Assembly (NCBI RefSeq): GCF_004571075.1
Contig: NZ_SPQP01000009.1
Span: 62,001-126,000 of the forward strand
Direction: 5' to 3'
DNA: 64,000 nt
Source of the DNA: Blastococcus sp. TF02A-35
GTDB taxonomy: Bacteria > Actinomycetota > Actinomycetes > Mycobacteriales > Geodermatophilaceae
Part shown: positions 44,372-53,343 of the stretch, in pieces
Numbering within the stretch: the first letter of the stretch is position 1
How the letters are laid out: every line of letters starts with the position of its first letter
Translations under genes and position numbers: made by a program
The notes under the pieces: model-generated
Databases searched by the model: none
Told to the model about the DNA's origin: nothing
Seen by the model: only the letters and a program-made list of their open reading frames with translations

Positions 44372-45578
44372 GAGCGGTCCCGCGCGGCGCGCCCACCGCG
44401 ACCGCGAGGGTGGCCGCGGCCAGGCCGGCGGCGCCGAGCAGCAGCACCCAGTAGGGGACCAGTGCGGCCAGCAGCGAGAGCAGCACCGGCGCGGCGAAGC
44501 CCACGTAGGTGAGCGCGTAGTAGACGGCGGTGAGGCCGGCGAGCTCGCCCGGTGCCGCGATGCGCTGGGTCTGGATCAGCCCCGAGACCAGGCAGCAGCC
44601 GTACCCCGTGCCCAGGACGACGGCGGCCGTCGCCACGAGCCAGGGCGACGTCGTGGCCGCGGCGGCGGCCGCGGTGCCGAGGCCGACGACGACGGCGGCG
44701 AGCCCGCACACCACGCCGCGGCGGGGGGAGGCGGCGGCGATCCGGCGCGCCGTCGGCTGGACGAGGAAGCCGGTGCCCAGCGTGACCCCCGCGACCAGCG
44801 AGCTGAACGCGACGGTCCAGCCGGCGGTCGTGCCGGTCACCAGCCCGGGCAGGACGGCGATGGAGATCGTGGCGGCGCCGAACACCCACGGCGCGACGGG
44901 CGCCACCGAGCGCCGGAACCGCGGGTCGGCGGCCGAGCGGACGCGCAGCCGGGCCAGCGGCGAGCCCGCGGCGGGGGAGACCCGCGCCGGGTCCACCGTC
45001 TCCGGCGCCCGCCACAGTGGCACGAGCACCGCGAGGACGACGACCAGGTGCGGCAGGTAGGCGGTGACCAGCGGGGCGGGCGCCCACTGCGCCAGGAGGC
45101 CGGCCACCACCGGCCCGAGGCAGAACCCGGCGGTCAGCGACATCGCCGCCCGGCGGGCACCGGCCCCCTCGCGGGCGTCGGGGTCCCAGTGCTTCGTGGA
45201 GAGCTCCTCGACCCAGGCGCTGCCGGCGGCGAAGGCGGCGCCGCTGGCCAGCCCGGCGAGCAGCCGGCCGGCGTAGAGCGCCCACAGGTCGCCGACCATC
45301 AGCACCGCCGTCGCCACCAGCGACACCACCGCGGCGGCGCGCAGCACGGGGGTGCGGCCCCGGCGGTCGGAGATCGGCCCGAGCACCAGCAGCGCGGGGA
45401 TCAGGCCCAGCGCGTAGGCGCCGACCAGGGCGTCGACGGTGCTGACCGAGAAGCCGGAGCGCTCGCGGTAGGCCACCAGCAGGCTGACGAACTGGTTGGC
45501 GCCCCAGCCGATGGCGAACATCGTCAGCGCCACCGGGAGCCAGGCGCGGCGGGTGGACCGGGGAGGAGCGACCGTCAC
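44358..45578 (-). CDS. MFS transporter
   Basis: 406 residues, about 12 spans. The MFS signature between spans 2 and 3 is GPISDRRGRTPVLRAAAVVS; GLASGAAFAAGSAWVEELST and MSLTAGFCLGPVVAGLLAQW are spans 4-5. A drug- or sugar-exporter-like family; substrate unknown. No regulator is beside it. Confidence 0.88.
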   Translation of the reverse strand: MTVAPPRSTRRAWLPVALTMFAIGWGANQFVSLLVAYRERSGFSVSTVDALVGAYALGLIPALLVLGPISDRRGRTPVLRAAAVVSLVATAVLMVGDLWALYAGRLLAGLASGAAFAAGSAWVEELSTKHWDPDAREGAGARRAAMSLTAGFCLGPVVAGLLAQWAPAPLVTAYLPHLVVVLAVLVPLWRAPETVDPARVSPAAGSPLARLRVRSAADPRFRRSVAPVAPWVFGAATISIAVLPGLVTGTTAGWTVAFSSLVAGVTLGTGFLVQPTARRIAAASPRRGVVCGLAAVVVGLGTAAAAAATTSPWLVATAAVVLGTGYGCCLVSGLIQTQRIAAPGELAGLTAVYYALTYVGFAAPVLLSLLAALVPYWVLLLGAAGLAAATLAVAVGAPRGTALSAR

Positions 45579-45611
45579 CGGGCCAGCGTGCCGCGCGGGC
45601 GCCGCCCGGTC

Positions 45612-46190
45612 TCAGGCGGGGTCGGGTGCGCCGTCGCCGTCGAGCGCCTCGGGCAGCCCGAGGGTGTCCATCGCCGACCAGGTGGCGTCGACCCGGTGGG
45701 CGAGCACCAGGAGGTCGCGCAGCTGCCCGGACCGGTCGCGGATGTGGTCCTCCAGCAGCGCCTCGCCGCGGAAGCCCAGTGCCGTGAACAGCGCCAGCGC
45801 GGCGCCCTGCTCGGCCACCACCTCCACCACGAGCTTGGTGGCGCCGGAGGCGATGGCCTCGGTGACCGCGTGCCGGGCCAGCACCCGGCCGAGCCCGGAC
45901 CCGCGGCGGCGGGGACCGACGACCAGCCGCAGCTCCGCGACGTGGTCGGACCAGCCGGAGAGCCGGCGGACCGCCACGTAGCCGTCGATGCCGCCGTCCG
46001 GCCCGGTCGCCACCCAGCGGGCGGTGCCGTCCTCGGCCCACGCGCGCACCGTCGCGGGGTCGGTGACGTCCTCCTTGATGAACGTGCGGTCGCCCTCGGG
46101 CAGGCCGGCGAAGAAGCGCTGCAGCGCGTCGGCGTGCCCTGCGCCGAGGGCCTCCACCGTCACCGACGGGGTCTCCACGTGGTCGGTCAC
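45612..46190 (-). CDS. GNAT N-acetyltransferase
   Basis: 192 residues. GVEALGAGHADALQRFFAG at the start, RLVVGPRRRGSGLGRVLARH (acetyl-CoA loop RRGSGLG) and LFTALGFRGEALLEDHIRDR. The IRDR ending resembles protein- or amino-acid-acetylating groups. It follows phaC by one base and probably shares its transcript. Confidence 0.85.
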   Translation of the reverse strand: MTDHVETPSVTVEALGAGHADALQRFFAGLPEGDRTFIKEDVTDPATVRAWAEDGTARWVATGPDGGIDGYVAVRRLSGWSDHVAELRLVVGPRRRGSGLGRVLARHAVTEAIASGATKLVVEVVAEQGAALALFTALGFRGEALLEDHIRDRSGQLRDLLVLAHRVDATWSAMDTLGLPEALDGDGAPDPA

Positions 46191-46191
46191 C

Positions 46192-47316
46192 TCAGGCTCC
46201 CCTCGCCAGGTCCGGCCGGTCCACGGCGTCGCTGCGCCGCCGCAGGAAGTCGATGATCGTGGGCACCGTCGTCTTCGCCGCGGTACGGCCCACGACCAGC
46301 CCCATGTGCCCGGCGGGCAGCACCAGCTCGTGCTTGTCCGGTGACCCGACGAGGTCCATCAGCGGGGCGCTGGCCGCCGTCGGCACGATGTGGTCCCGCT
46401 CGGCGCGCACCGTCAGGAAGGGCACCCGGATGTCGGACAGGTGCACCGGGTCGCCGCCCACGGACAGCCGGTCGTTCACCATGCCGTTGTCGCGCACGAG
46501 CATCCGCACGGTCTGCCGGGCGGCCCGGCCGGGGAAGGGCACGTGGTCGTCCGACCAGCCGGTCATGGCCTGGTAGGAGGCGACGTACTCGTCGTTCCAG
46601 AGCCGCTCCCACAGCGTCACGTACCGGGTCACCTCCGCCGTGGGGGTGAGGGTCCGGAAGCCCTGGACGACGACCTGCGGCGGCACGTTGCCGTTCTCGT
46701 CGACGACCGAGTCGACCTCCAGGCCGCCGACGGCGAAGACGTCGGCCAGCGGGCCCATGTGCCGGAAGTCCACCGGCGTGGCCAGGACCGTGAGGCTGCG
46801 CAGGGGCGAGTCGGGGTGGTGCGCCGCGTGCAGCAGCGAGAGGTCGCCGCCGAAGCAGTAGCCGAAGAGGTTCACCTCGTCGGCCCCGGAGAGCTCGAGC
46901 ACCCGGTCGATGGCGGCCGGGATGTAGTCGTCGGCGTAGTCCTCCAGCCCGTTCCCGGCGTCGCGCTCGTCGGGCTCGCCCCAGTCGACCAGGTACACGT
47001 CGAACCCGGCCCGGAGCAGCTGCTCGACGAAGCTGTTGCCCGGTGACAGGTCGAGGATGTAGCTGCGGCTGATCAGGCTGAAGACCAGCAGCAGGGGAGG
47101 GGAGTGCCGCACCCCGCCGTGGGTCTCCGGGTCGTTGCGGTAGTGCCACAGCTGGGTGCGGCCGCGCTCCCAGACGACGTCCTTGGGCGTGCAGCCCACG
47201 CCGGGGCGGTCGACGCCGGCGACCAGCCGGATCCCGTTACGTGCCCGTAGGGCGTTGCGCTCCACGTCGCGCCGGACGCGGTCGAGGATCGTCTGCGGGC
47301 TGGGCACGGTCGGCAT
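46192..47316 (-). CDS. phaC: PHA synthase-like alpha/beta hydrolase (class III PhaC)
   Basis: 374 residues. Polymerises 3-hydroxyacyl-CoA in known members. Residues: the lipase-like box with Cys nucleophile VNLFGYCFGGDLSLLHAAHH (G-x-C-x-G), Asp in TVRAERDHIVPTAASAP, His in LPAGHMGLVVGRTAAKTTVP; FDVYLVDWGEPDERD is the oxyanion-side motif. ATG follows GGAGGACAGCC. Its first 80 bases overlap the upstream gene in another frame. Confidence 0.88.
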   Translation of the reverse strand: MPTVPSPQTILDRVRRDVERNALRARNGIRLVAGVDRPGVGCTPKDVVWERGRTQLWHYRNDPETHGGVRHSPPLLLVFSLISRSYILDLSPGNSFVEQLLRAGFDVYLVDWGEPDERDAGNGLEDYADDYIPAAIDRVLELSGADEVNLFGYCFGGDLSLLHAAHHPDSPLRSLTVLATPVDFRHMGPLADVFAVGGLEVDSVVDENGNVPPQVVVQGFRTLTPTAEVTRYVTLWERLWNDEYVASYQAMTGWSDDHVPFPGRAARQTVRMLVRDNGMVNDRLSVGGDPVHLSDIRVPFLTVRAERDHIVPTAASAPLMDLVGSPDKHELVLPAGHMGLVVGRTAAKTTVPTIIDFLRRRSDAVDRPDLARGA

Positions 47317-47647
47317 GGCTGTCCTCCGGGGTCCGGGGCTCGGCGGGTCGTGCGGGGAGCGCGCGGCGTCGTTCGGCCTCGAGGGCCACGGTCAGCCGGC
47401 GGACCTCCCGGTCCAGCGCACCCACCTGGGCGCGGAGCCGGTGGACGTCGCTCCCGGCGGGCAGGTTCACCAGGTGCCAGGCCCGGGCGGTGAGGTCCTG
47501 GGCGGAGGACCGCGCGACCGTCGTCGCCCGCCGCAGCAGCGCCACCCCCAGGGCGAAGCCGGGGGTGCGCACCAGGTGCTCCGCGCGCGGGGTGACCGCG
47601 CGGTCGACGGCGTCGTAGGCCTGCCGCCAGAGGGGTGGCTCGCTCAC
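47237..47647 (-). CDS. PhaE-like small coiled-coil protein
   Basis: 136 residues from GTG ([20 protein letters not shown]). A helical body with [20 protein letters not shown] and a heptad stretch [20 protein letters not shown] at about residues 72-92, then a disordered Arg/Pro-rich tail. By place and coiled-coil shape it may be the accessory subunit (PhaE/PhaR-like) or phasin for the PHA synthase downstream; not confirmed. Its start overlaps the ligase stop by 4 bases. Confidence 0.65.
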   Translation of the reverse strand: MSEPPLWRQAYDAVDRAVTPRAEHLVRTPGFALGVALLRRATTVARSSAQDLTARAWHLVNLPAGSDVHRLRAQVGALDREVRRLTVALEAERRRALPARPAEPRTPEDSHADRAQPADDPRPRPARRGAQRPTGT

Positions 47648-49146
47648 CGGGACCCCACCTCGGCCGGCACCTCGACCGCGCGGCGGAGGATCTTGCCGGT
47701 CGGGCCCTTGGGCAGGGCGTCGACCAGCCACAGGTGGCGCGGGTACTTGTAGGCGGCCACGCGGGCCTTGACGAACTCGCGCAGCTCGTCGGCCTCGGCG
47801 GTGGCACCGGGCTTGAGCGCGACGGCCGCGGCGACCTCCTCGCCCAGGTCGGGGTGGGAGACGCCGATGACGGCGACCTCGGCCACGGCCGGGTGCTCGT
47901 AGAGGGCTTCCTCGATCTCCCGCGGGTACACGTTGTACCCGCCGCGGATGATCATCTCCTTCTTCCGGTCGACGATGAAGTAGTAGCCGTCGTCGTCCCG
48001 GCGGGCCAGGTCACCGGTCCGGAACCAGCCGTCCGGGATCGCCTTGGCCGTCTCCTCCGGCCGCTGCCAGTAGCCCTTCATCACGTTCTCGCCGCGGATG
48101 GCGATCTCGCCGACCTCGCCGGGCGGCACGTCGTTGCCGTCGTCGTCGACCAGGCGCATCTCCACCCCGCGGATCGGGGTGCCGATCGAGCCGGGCTTGC
48201 GCTCGGCGTCGGGGTGGTTGAAGGAGGCCACCGGCGAGGTCTCCGACAGCCCGTAGCCCTCCAGCACGATGCAGCCGAACCGCTCCTCGAAGGCCCGCAT
48301 GATCTCCACCGGCATCGCCGAGCCGCCCGAGACGCACAGCCGGAGGCTGGAGACGTCGTGCTGCTCGGCGTCGGGCTGGTGCAGCATGGCGGCGAACATC
48401 GTCGGCACGCCCTGGAAGATCGTCACCCGGTCGCGCTCGATGACCTGCAGCGCCTTGCCGCCGTCGAAGCGGGGGATGAGGGTCAGGCAGGAGCGGGCGA
48501 TCACGCCGGCGTTGAGCGAGCAGGTCAGGCCGAAGACGTGGAACAGGGGCAGGCAGCCCATGATCACGTCCTCACCGCCCCCCTGGAGCAGCGTCTCGTG
48601 GGTCGTGCGGGCGTTGCCGCGCAGGTTGGCGTGCGTGAGCTCGGCGCCCTTGGGCTGACCGGTGGTGCCGGAGGTGTAGAGGATCACCGCGTCGTCCTCG
48701 TCGGCCCGGTCGACCGCGGCGGTCAGGCACTCGTCGCCCAGGAGCTCGGCAGGCGAGGCGGCGCCGACCGTCACCGCCTCGACGCCCACGGTCGCGGCGG
48801 CCTCCTGCACCGGGCCGGCGGAGGCCTCCGCCGTCACCACGACGCGCGCCCCCGAGTCCTCCAGGTAGTACTGCACCTCCCGCGCCTTGAGCAGCGGGTT
48901 CATCGGCACCACGGCGGCCCCGGCGAGCAGTGCCCCGTAGAAGACGACGGGGAAGGAGACGACGTTGGGCAGCACCATCCCGACGCGGTCCCCGGGGCCC
49001 ACGCCCCGGTCCTGCAGGGCCGCGGCCACCCGCAGGGACGCGTCGGCGAACTCCCGGTAGGTGAGGACGACGTCGTCCATGCGCAGGGCGGGGTGGTCGG
49101 GCGCGGCATCCGCGGCGTCGAGCAGGTTCTGCGCGAGGTTGGTCAT
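47644..49146 (-). CDS. Long-chain fatty-acyl-CoA ligase
   Basis: 500 residues. AMP-forming synthetase: P-loop [52 protein letters not shown] (hinge Asp) and the catalytic Lys in [14 protein letters not shown] start. First gene of an operon with the PhaE-like gene and phaC, so it may feed acyl-CoA to polymer synthesis. The exact chain length is unknown. Confidence 0.92.
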   Translation of the reverse strand: MTNLAQNLLDAADAAPDHPALRMDDVVLTYREFADASLRVAAALQDRGVGPGDRVGMVLPNVVSFPVVFYGALLAGAAVVPMNPLLKAREVQYYLEDSGARVVVTAEASAGPVQEAAATVGVEAVTVGAASPAELLGDECLTAAVDRADEDDAVILYTSGTTGQPKGAELTHANLRGNARTTHETLLQGGGEDVIMGCLPLFHVFGLTCSLNAGVIARSCLTLIPRFDGGKALQVIERDRVTIFQGVPTMFAAMLHQPDAEQHDVSSLRLCVSGGSAMPVEIMRAFEERFGCIVLEGYGLSETSPVASFNHPDAERKPGSIGTPIRGVEMRLVDDDGNDVPPGEVGEIAIRGENVMKGYWQRPEETAKAIPDGWFRTGDLARRDDDGYYFIVDRKKEMIIRGGYNVYPREIEEALYEHPAVAEVAVIGVSHPDLGEEVAAAVALKPGATAEADELREFVKARVAAYKYPRHLWLVDALPKGPTGKILRRAVEVPAEVGSR

Positions 49147-49271
49147 CGATCGGTCCCCCCTGAGTACCGGTGCGCGACGGCGGGGTCCTACCCGGCTCGA
49201 CGGGTGATGTACCGCACACGGTGGATACGGTGTCGCGGACGTCCCAGCACCGACCCGGGGGAGCCCCACCG

Positions 49272-50042
49272 ATGGCCGACCGCACGATCCTCGACATGTT
49301 CCGCCTCGACGACCGCGTCGCGATCGTGACCGGTGCGTCCTCGGGCCTCGGCGCCGTCTTCGCCCGCACGCTGGCCGAGGCCGGCTGCGACGTGGTCCTG
49401 GGCGCCCGGCGGGTGGACCGCCTGGCCGAGACGCAGCGGGCGGTGGAGGAGACCGGGCGCCGGGCGCTCTCGGTGCAGACCGACGTCGCGAAGGTGGAGG
49501 ACTGCCAGGGGCTGGTCGACGCCGCGATGGCCGAGTTCGGCAAGGTCGACATCCTGGTCAACAACGCCGGCATCGGCACCGCGGCACCCGCGACCCGGGA
49601 GAGCCCCGAGCAGTTCCGCTCGGTCATCGACGTCAACCTCAACGGCTGCTACTGGATGGCGCAGGCCTGCGGCCGGGTCATGAAGCCGGGCAGCTCCATC
49701 GTCAACATCTCCAGCATCCTCGGGCTGACCACCGCCGGCCTGCCGCAGGCCGCGTACGCCGCGAGCAAGGCCGGCCTGATCGGGCTCACCCGTGACCTGG
49801 CGCAGCAGTGGACCGGCCGCAAGGGGATCCGGGTCAACGCCCTCGCGCCGGGCTTCTTCGCCTCGGAGATGACCGACCAGTACCCCGAGGGGTACCTCGA
49901 CCAGCAGATGGTTCGGGTGCTGGCCGGCCGGGCCGGCGACCCCCGGGAGCTGGCCGCGGCGCTGGTGTTCCTGGTCAGCGACGCGGGCGGCTACGTCACC
50001 GGCACGACGATCCCGGTCGAGGGCGGGATGCTCACCAGCTGA
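49272..50042 (+). CDS. Short-chain dehydrogenase/reductase
   Basis: 256 residues. Cofactor loop [28 protein letters not shown], catalytic Ser in [11 protein letters not shown], Tyr/Lys in [20 protein letters not shown], closing [13 protein letters not shown]. Resembles FabG/gluconate dehydrogenase. The ATG follows GGGGGAG. A TACGGT box upstream at about 49225 gives a leader of about 40 bases. A FabG-like role beside the PHA operon is attractive but unproven. Confidence 0.9.
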   Translation: MADRTILDMFRLDDRVAIVTGASSGLGAVFARTLAEAGCDVVLGARRVDRLAETQRAVEETGRRALSVQTDVAKVEDCQGLVDAAMAEFGKVDILVNNAGIGTAAPATRESPEQFRSVIDVNLNGCYWMAQACGRVMKPGSSIVNISSILGLTTAGLPQAAYAASKAGLIGLTRDLAQQWTGRKGIRVNALAPGFFASEMTDQYPEGYLDQQMVRVLAGRAGDPRELAAALVFLVSDAGGYVTGTTIPVEGGMLTS

Positions 50043-50060
50043 GCCCCGCCCCCGACCGGC

Positions 50061-50957
50061 TCAGCGGGCCTGCTCGGCGCGCTCGACCAGCGCGGTGATC
50101 CCGTCGATGAGCTGCGACCACAGCTCGCGCGGCAGGTCGTGGCCCATTCCGTCGACGACCATCAGCTCGGCGCCGGGCACGGCGGCGGCGGTGGCCCGGC
50201 CGCCGGTGACGTTCACCAGCTGGTCCTGCTCGCCGTGGATGACCAGCGTCGGCACGGTGACCTTCCCCAGGTCGGCGGTGCGGTCGTGCGTGCTGAGAAT
50301 CGCGGCGAGCTGGCGGGAGACCCCGGCGGGGTCGTAGGCGCGGTCGAAGGACAGGCCGGCGCGGTCGCGCACGGCCGCCTCGTCGAACTCGAAGCCGGGC
50401 GAGCCGATGACCCGGTAGGTGTCGACGACGCGCTGGACCGCGCCGTCGCGGTCGCTCGCGGGGGCCGGCAGCAGCACGCCGAGGGCCGCCTCGGCCGGCG
50501 CGCCCACCGCCGGGTCGCCGGTGGTGGACATGATCGAGGTGAGGCTGCGGACCCGCTCCGGGTGGGCGATGGCGACCAGCTGGGCGATCATCCCGCCCAT
50601 CGAGGCGCCGACCACGTGCACGCTGTCCAGGCCGAGGGCGTCGAGCAGGCCGACGGTGTCCTCGGCGAGGTCGGGCAGGCCGTAGGCCACCGTGGACCGG
50701 TCACCGCCGAGCACGGACATGACGTCGGCGGGGCCGGCGTCGTGCAGGTGGGTGGAGAGCCCGATGTCGCGGTTGTCGAAGCGGACGACGTAGTGGCCGC
50801 GCTCGGCGATGCCGGCGCAGAACTCGTCGGGCCAGCCGACCATCTGGGTCGCCAGCCCCATCACCAGCAGGACCGGGGTGCCCGCCGGGTCGCCGAACGT
50901 CTCGTAGGCGATCTCGAGGTCGCCGACGGTTGCCTTCTGGATGCCGCTGGTCTGCAT
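50061..50957 (-). CDS. Alpha/beta-fold hydrolase
   Basis: 298 residues. The nucleophile Ser lies in VHVVGASMGGMIAQLVAIAH, the acid Asp in VIHGEQDQLVNVTGG and the His in VVDGMGHDLPRELW; oxyanion motif LLVMGLATQMVGWPDEF. Esterase or epoxide-hydrolase-like; substrate unknown. A TAGCGT box 8 bases before the ATG suggests a leaderless message. Confidence 0.9.
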   Translation of the reverse strand: MQTSGIQKATVGDLEIAYETFGDPAGTPVLLVMGLATQMVGWPDEFCAGIAERGHYVVRFDNRDIGLSTHLHDAGPADVMSVLGGDRSTVAYGLPDLAEDTVGLLDALGLDSVHVVGASMGGMIAQLVAIAHPERVRSLTSIMSTTGDPAVGAPAEAALGVLLPAPASDRDGAVQRVVDTYRVIGSPGFEFDEAAVRDRAGLSFDRAYDPAGVSRQLAAILSTHDRTADLGKVTVPTLVIHGEQDQLVNVTGGRATAAAVPGAELMVVDGMGHDLPRELWSQLIDGITALVERAEQAR

Positions 50958-51080
50958 GCCAGCGGACGCTAGCCGAGCGTGGTGAGACGGAGGTCACCGG
51001 CCCGGGGCGCCCTGTCGGTGGCCGGTGCCACGATCCGGACCACCGCCGCTCGGGCGGTGGCCGGACCCCAGGAGGACGCC

Positions 51081-51488
51081 GTGCCGGTCGAACTGCTCAA
51101 CCCCGAGGGGCTGCCGAAGCCCGACGTCTACGCGCAGGTGTCGGTGTCCACCGGCACGCGCATCGTGCACCTCGCCGGCCAGGTGGCGCGGACCGCCGAC
51201 GGCGAGCCGGTGGGCGCCGGCGACCTCGCCGCCCAGGTCGCGCAGGCCTACCTCAACGTGGCGACGGCGCTGGCGGCGGCCGGCGCCACCTTCGACGACG
51301 TGGCCGCGCTGACGGTCTACGTCGTGGACTGGTCGCCGGAGAAGCTGCAGGATCTGGGCGCCGGCGTGGTAAGCGTCGCCGACCGGCTCGGCGGCTCGCC
51401 GGTCCGGCCGGTCACGCTGGTCGGCGTCAGCGCGCTGGGGGAGCCGGACCTGCTGGTGGAGGTGCAGGCGGTCGCCGTCCTGCCCTGA
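51081..51488 (+). CDS. RidA-family enamine/imine deaminase
   Basis: 135 residues. The YjgF/RidA fold: VYAQVSVSTGTRIVHLAGQV, AQAYLNVATALAAAGATFDD and SPVRPVTLVGVSALGEPDLL with the substrate Arg, and a C-terminal Glu in LVEVQAVAVLP. Hydrolyses reactive enamines from PLP enzymes. GTG start with GGAGG ten bases before it. The hairpin after it ends the transcript. Confidence 0.9.
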   Translation: MPVELLNPEGLPKPDVYAQVSVSTGTRIVHLAGQVARTADGEPVGAGDLAAQVAQAYLNVATALAAAGATFDDVAALTVYVVDWSPEKLQDLGAGVVSVADRLGGSPVRPVTLVGVSALGEPDLLVEVQAVAVLP

Positions 51489-51525
51489 GCGGGGCCCCGG
51501 GACGACTGGCCTCCCGGAACGACAG

Positions 51526-51555
51526 CGGCCCGCACCGTGCAGACGGTGCGGGCCG
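51526..51555. terminator. Hairpin between RidA gene and tRNA-Arg
   Basis: A 13-bp stem (CGGCCCGCACCGT at 51526-51538 with 51543-51555) and a GCAG loop between convergent transcripts. Confidence 0.7.
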
Positions 51556-51563
51556 GTTCGCCG

Positions 51564-51638
51564 TGGTGCCCCCGGCAGGATTCGAACCTGCGCACCCGCC
51601 TCCGGAGGGCGGTGCTCTATCCCCTGAGCTACGGGGGC
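51564..51638 (-). tRNA. tRNA-Arg (anticodon CCG)
   Basis: On the - strand: acceptor GCCCCCG pairing with CGGGGGC, D-arm GCTC-AGGGGATA-GAGC, anticodon arm CCGCC-CTCCGGA-GGCGG giving anticodon CCG, T-arm GCAGG-TTCGAAT-CCTGC, discriminator A and an encoded CCA. Reads CGG codons, common in this GC-rich genome. About 1.7 kb before argS. Confidence 0.95.
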
Positions 51639-51719
51639 TCGGGGCAGGTCAGAAGTTACCAGCCCCCGCCCGTGGCCCGGACGGCGGCCCCGGCGCCCGG
51701 GAGCGGCCGCGGCCGCCGC

Positions 51720-52397
51720 TCAGGGAGCGGGGAGGGGGGTGCCGCCGCGGGCGGTGAGCATGTCGGTCATCGTCTCGGTCTCGATCCCCTGGGACTGCTC
51801 GATCGAGCGGGCCAGGTCGCGGACGGCCTGCACGTCGGCCTCGACGGCGGCGTGCGCCGCCATGTCGAAGCCGCCCTGGTGGTGCCGGATCATCAGGCGC
51901 AGGAACTCGACGTCGAACGCGGTGCCCGACAGGCCCCGCAGGTCCGCCAGCTCCTCCTCCGTCGCCATGCCGGGCATGAGGGCGCCCGCACCCATGTCCA
52001 TGTCCATGTCGTGACCGCTGTGCCCGCCGTGGGCGTCGGCGGGCATCCACGCCATCGTCTCCCCGCCCGTGATGGGCAGCCCCCACAGCGCCAGCCAGCC
52101 CTGCATGCGCCCGGCCTGGTTGGTCTGCGTGGCGGAGATGTCGACGGCCAGCGACTCCACCTCCGGGTCCTCGCTGCGCTCGGCGACCAGGTTGGCCATC
52201 TCCACGCCCTGCAGGTGGTGGCGGGACATGTCCCGGGAGAAGCCGGCGTCCACCGAGTCGGCGGTCGGCGTGGCCGTGCCCCGGTCACCGATCCCGAGCA
52301 GGACGGCGAGACCGGCACCGAGCAGCACCAGGGCCACCGCGGCCAGGGCGAGCAGGGCGGTGCGCAGCGGGCTGCGTGCGGGGACGGGGCTGGTCAC
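51720..52397 (-). CDS. DUF305 protein, probable metal-binding lipid-side exported protein
   Basis: 225 residues. A hydrophobic N-terminal segment ([20 protein letters not shown]) acts as signal or anchor. The two DUF305 halves carry paired His: [20 protein letters not shown] and [20 protein letters not shown]. Between them is a His/Met/Asp-rich stretch [16 protein letters not shown] that looks like a copper-binding segment. Family members are exported and linked to copper; exact role not established. It follows DUF3105 on the same strand. Confidence 0.85.
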   Translation of the reverse strand: MTSPVPARSPLRTALLALAAVALVLLGAGLAVLLGIGDRGTATPTADSVDAGFSRDMSRHHLQGVEMANLVAERSEDPEVESLAVDISATQTNQAGRMQGWLALWGLPITGGETMAWMPADAHGGHSGHDMDMDMGAGALMPGMATEEELADLRGLSGTAFDVEFLRLMIRHHQGGFDMAAHAAVEADVQAVRDLARSIEQSQGIETETMTDMLTARGGTPLPAP

Positions 52398-52428
52398 CGG
52401 TCTCCTCCGTGGAGCTGGAGTGCGCGGA

Positions 52429-53205
52429 TCAGGGAGCGGGCGTCTCGGCGGCCGGCGCCGGGGTCTGGGCCGGGGCCGGGGTGGCGCCGGCGTCGTCGCT
52501 CTCCAGCGGCGGGTCGGCCAGGAAGTCCGGCCGCTCGCAGGTGGCGCCGGGCTCCGGGAAGCTGTCGGACTTGTAGGTCATCAGCTCGGCGAACTGCTTG
52601 ATCCGCTTGTCGTCGGCGCTGTCCACCTTCAGCTGGTGGCCCCACGACTGGACGCTGATCTGGGTGTCCTGGCCCTCGTACGGGGAGAGCATGCGGCCGG
52701 AGACGCCGTCCACCAGCTCGGCCAGCTTGTCGACGTCGGCGTCGGAGACCTCGTCGGGGTTGTAGGTGATCCAGACGGCGCCGTGCTCCAGGCTGTGCAC
52801 CGCGTTCTCGTGCCGGATGTCGACGTCGTAGACCGTGCCGGTGCAGTCGGCCCACTGGTTGGCGTGCATCCCGCCCACCGGGGGCGACTGCTCGTACTCG
52901 AGCGGCCCGTCGTCGTGCTGCCCGCCCTCGTACTCGTAGACCTCGGCCCCGCTGATCTCGTCGATGGACTCGACCTTGTCCGCCTCGGACTTCCGGACCT
53001 GCGCCAGCGCGTAGCCGAGGACGGTGACGGCGAACACGGCCAGCGCGACCGAGAAGGCGATCAGGCCCCACGGGCGCTGCGGGGAGACGACCTGCGTCGG
53101 CGGGCGGGTGCGACCGCCCTTGCCGCGGCCCCCGGCGCCGGCCCCGGAGCGGGAGGAGCCGCCACCGGTCGCTCGGCTCTTGTCGGGCGTGCGGTCCTTG
53201 GCCAA
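52429..53205 (-). CDS. DUF3105 membrane-anchored protein
   Basis: 258 residues. A basic Gly/Ser-rich cytoplasmic N-terminus, a span [20 protein letters not shown] at about 45-65 and an extracytoplasmic DUF3105 domain: [60 protein letters not shown]. The family has conserved His (MHAN, SLEHG, WGH) and Cys, so metal binding is plausible. Acidic/Pro-rich tail. Probably one transcript with DUF305. Confidence 0.88.
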   Translation of the reverse strand: MAKDRTPDKSRATGGGSSRSGAGAGGRGKGGRTRPPTQVVSPQRPWGLIAFSVALAVFAVTVLGYALAQVRKSEADKVESIDEISGAEVYEYEGGQHDDGPLEYEQSPPVGGMHANQWADCTGTVYDVDIRHENAVHSLEHGAVWITYNPDEVSDADVDKLAELVDGVSGRMLSPYEGQDTQISVQSWGHQLKVDSADDKRIKQFAELMTYKSDSFPEPGATCERPDFLADPPLESDDAGATPAPAQTPAPAAETPAP

Positions 53206-53331
53206 GGCCTCTCCTCGTTGCGGGGCGCGTGCGCGCGTGCGGGAGGGCCCGGTCCGGTCCCTCGTACCGGGCGCGAGTCTAGGTCGCGTGCCTGTGCGTC
53301 AGCTGGTAACCGGGCGGGCGAGGGCGGTCAG

Positions 53332-53337
53332 TACGCT
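53332..53337 (+). promoter_or_regulatory. -10 box of argS (leaderless)
   Basis: TACGCT, 6 bases before the GTG at 53344. It should drive the argS-lysA-hom-thrC-thrB run. Confidence 0.5.
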
Positions 53338-53343
53338 CGCCCG

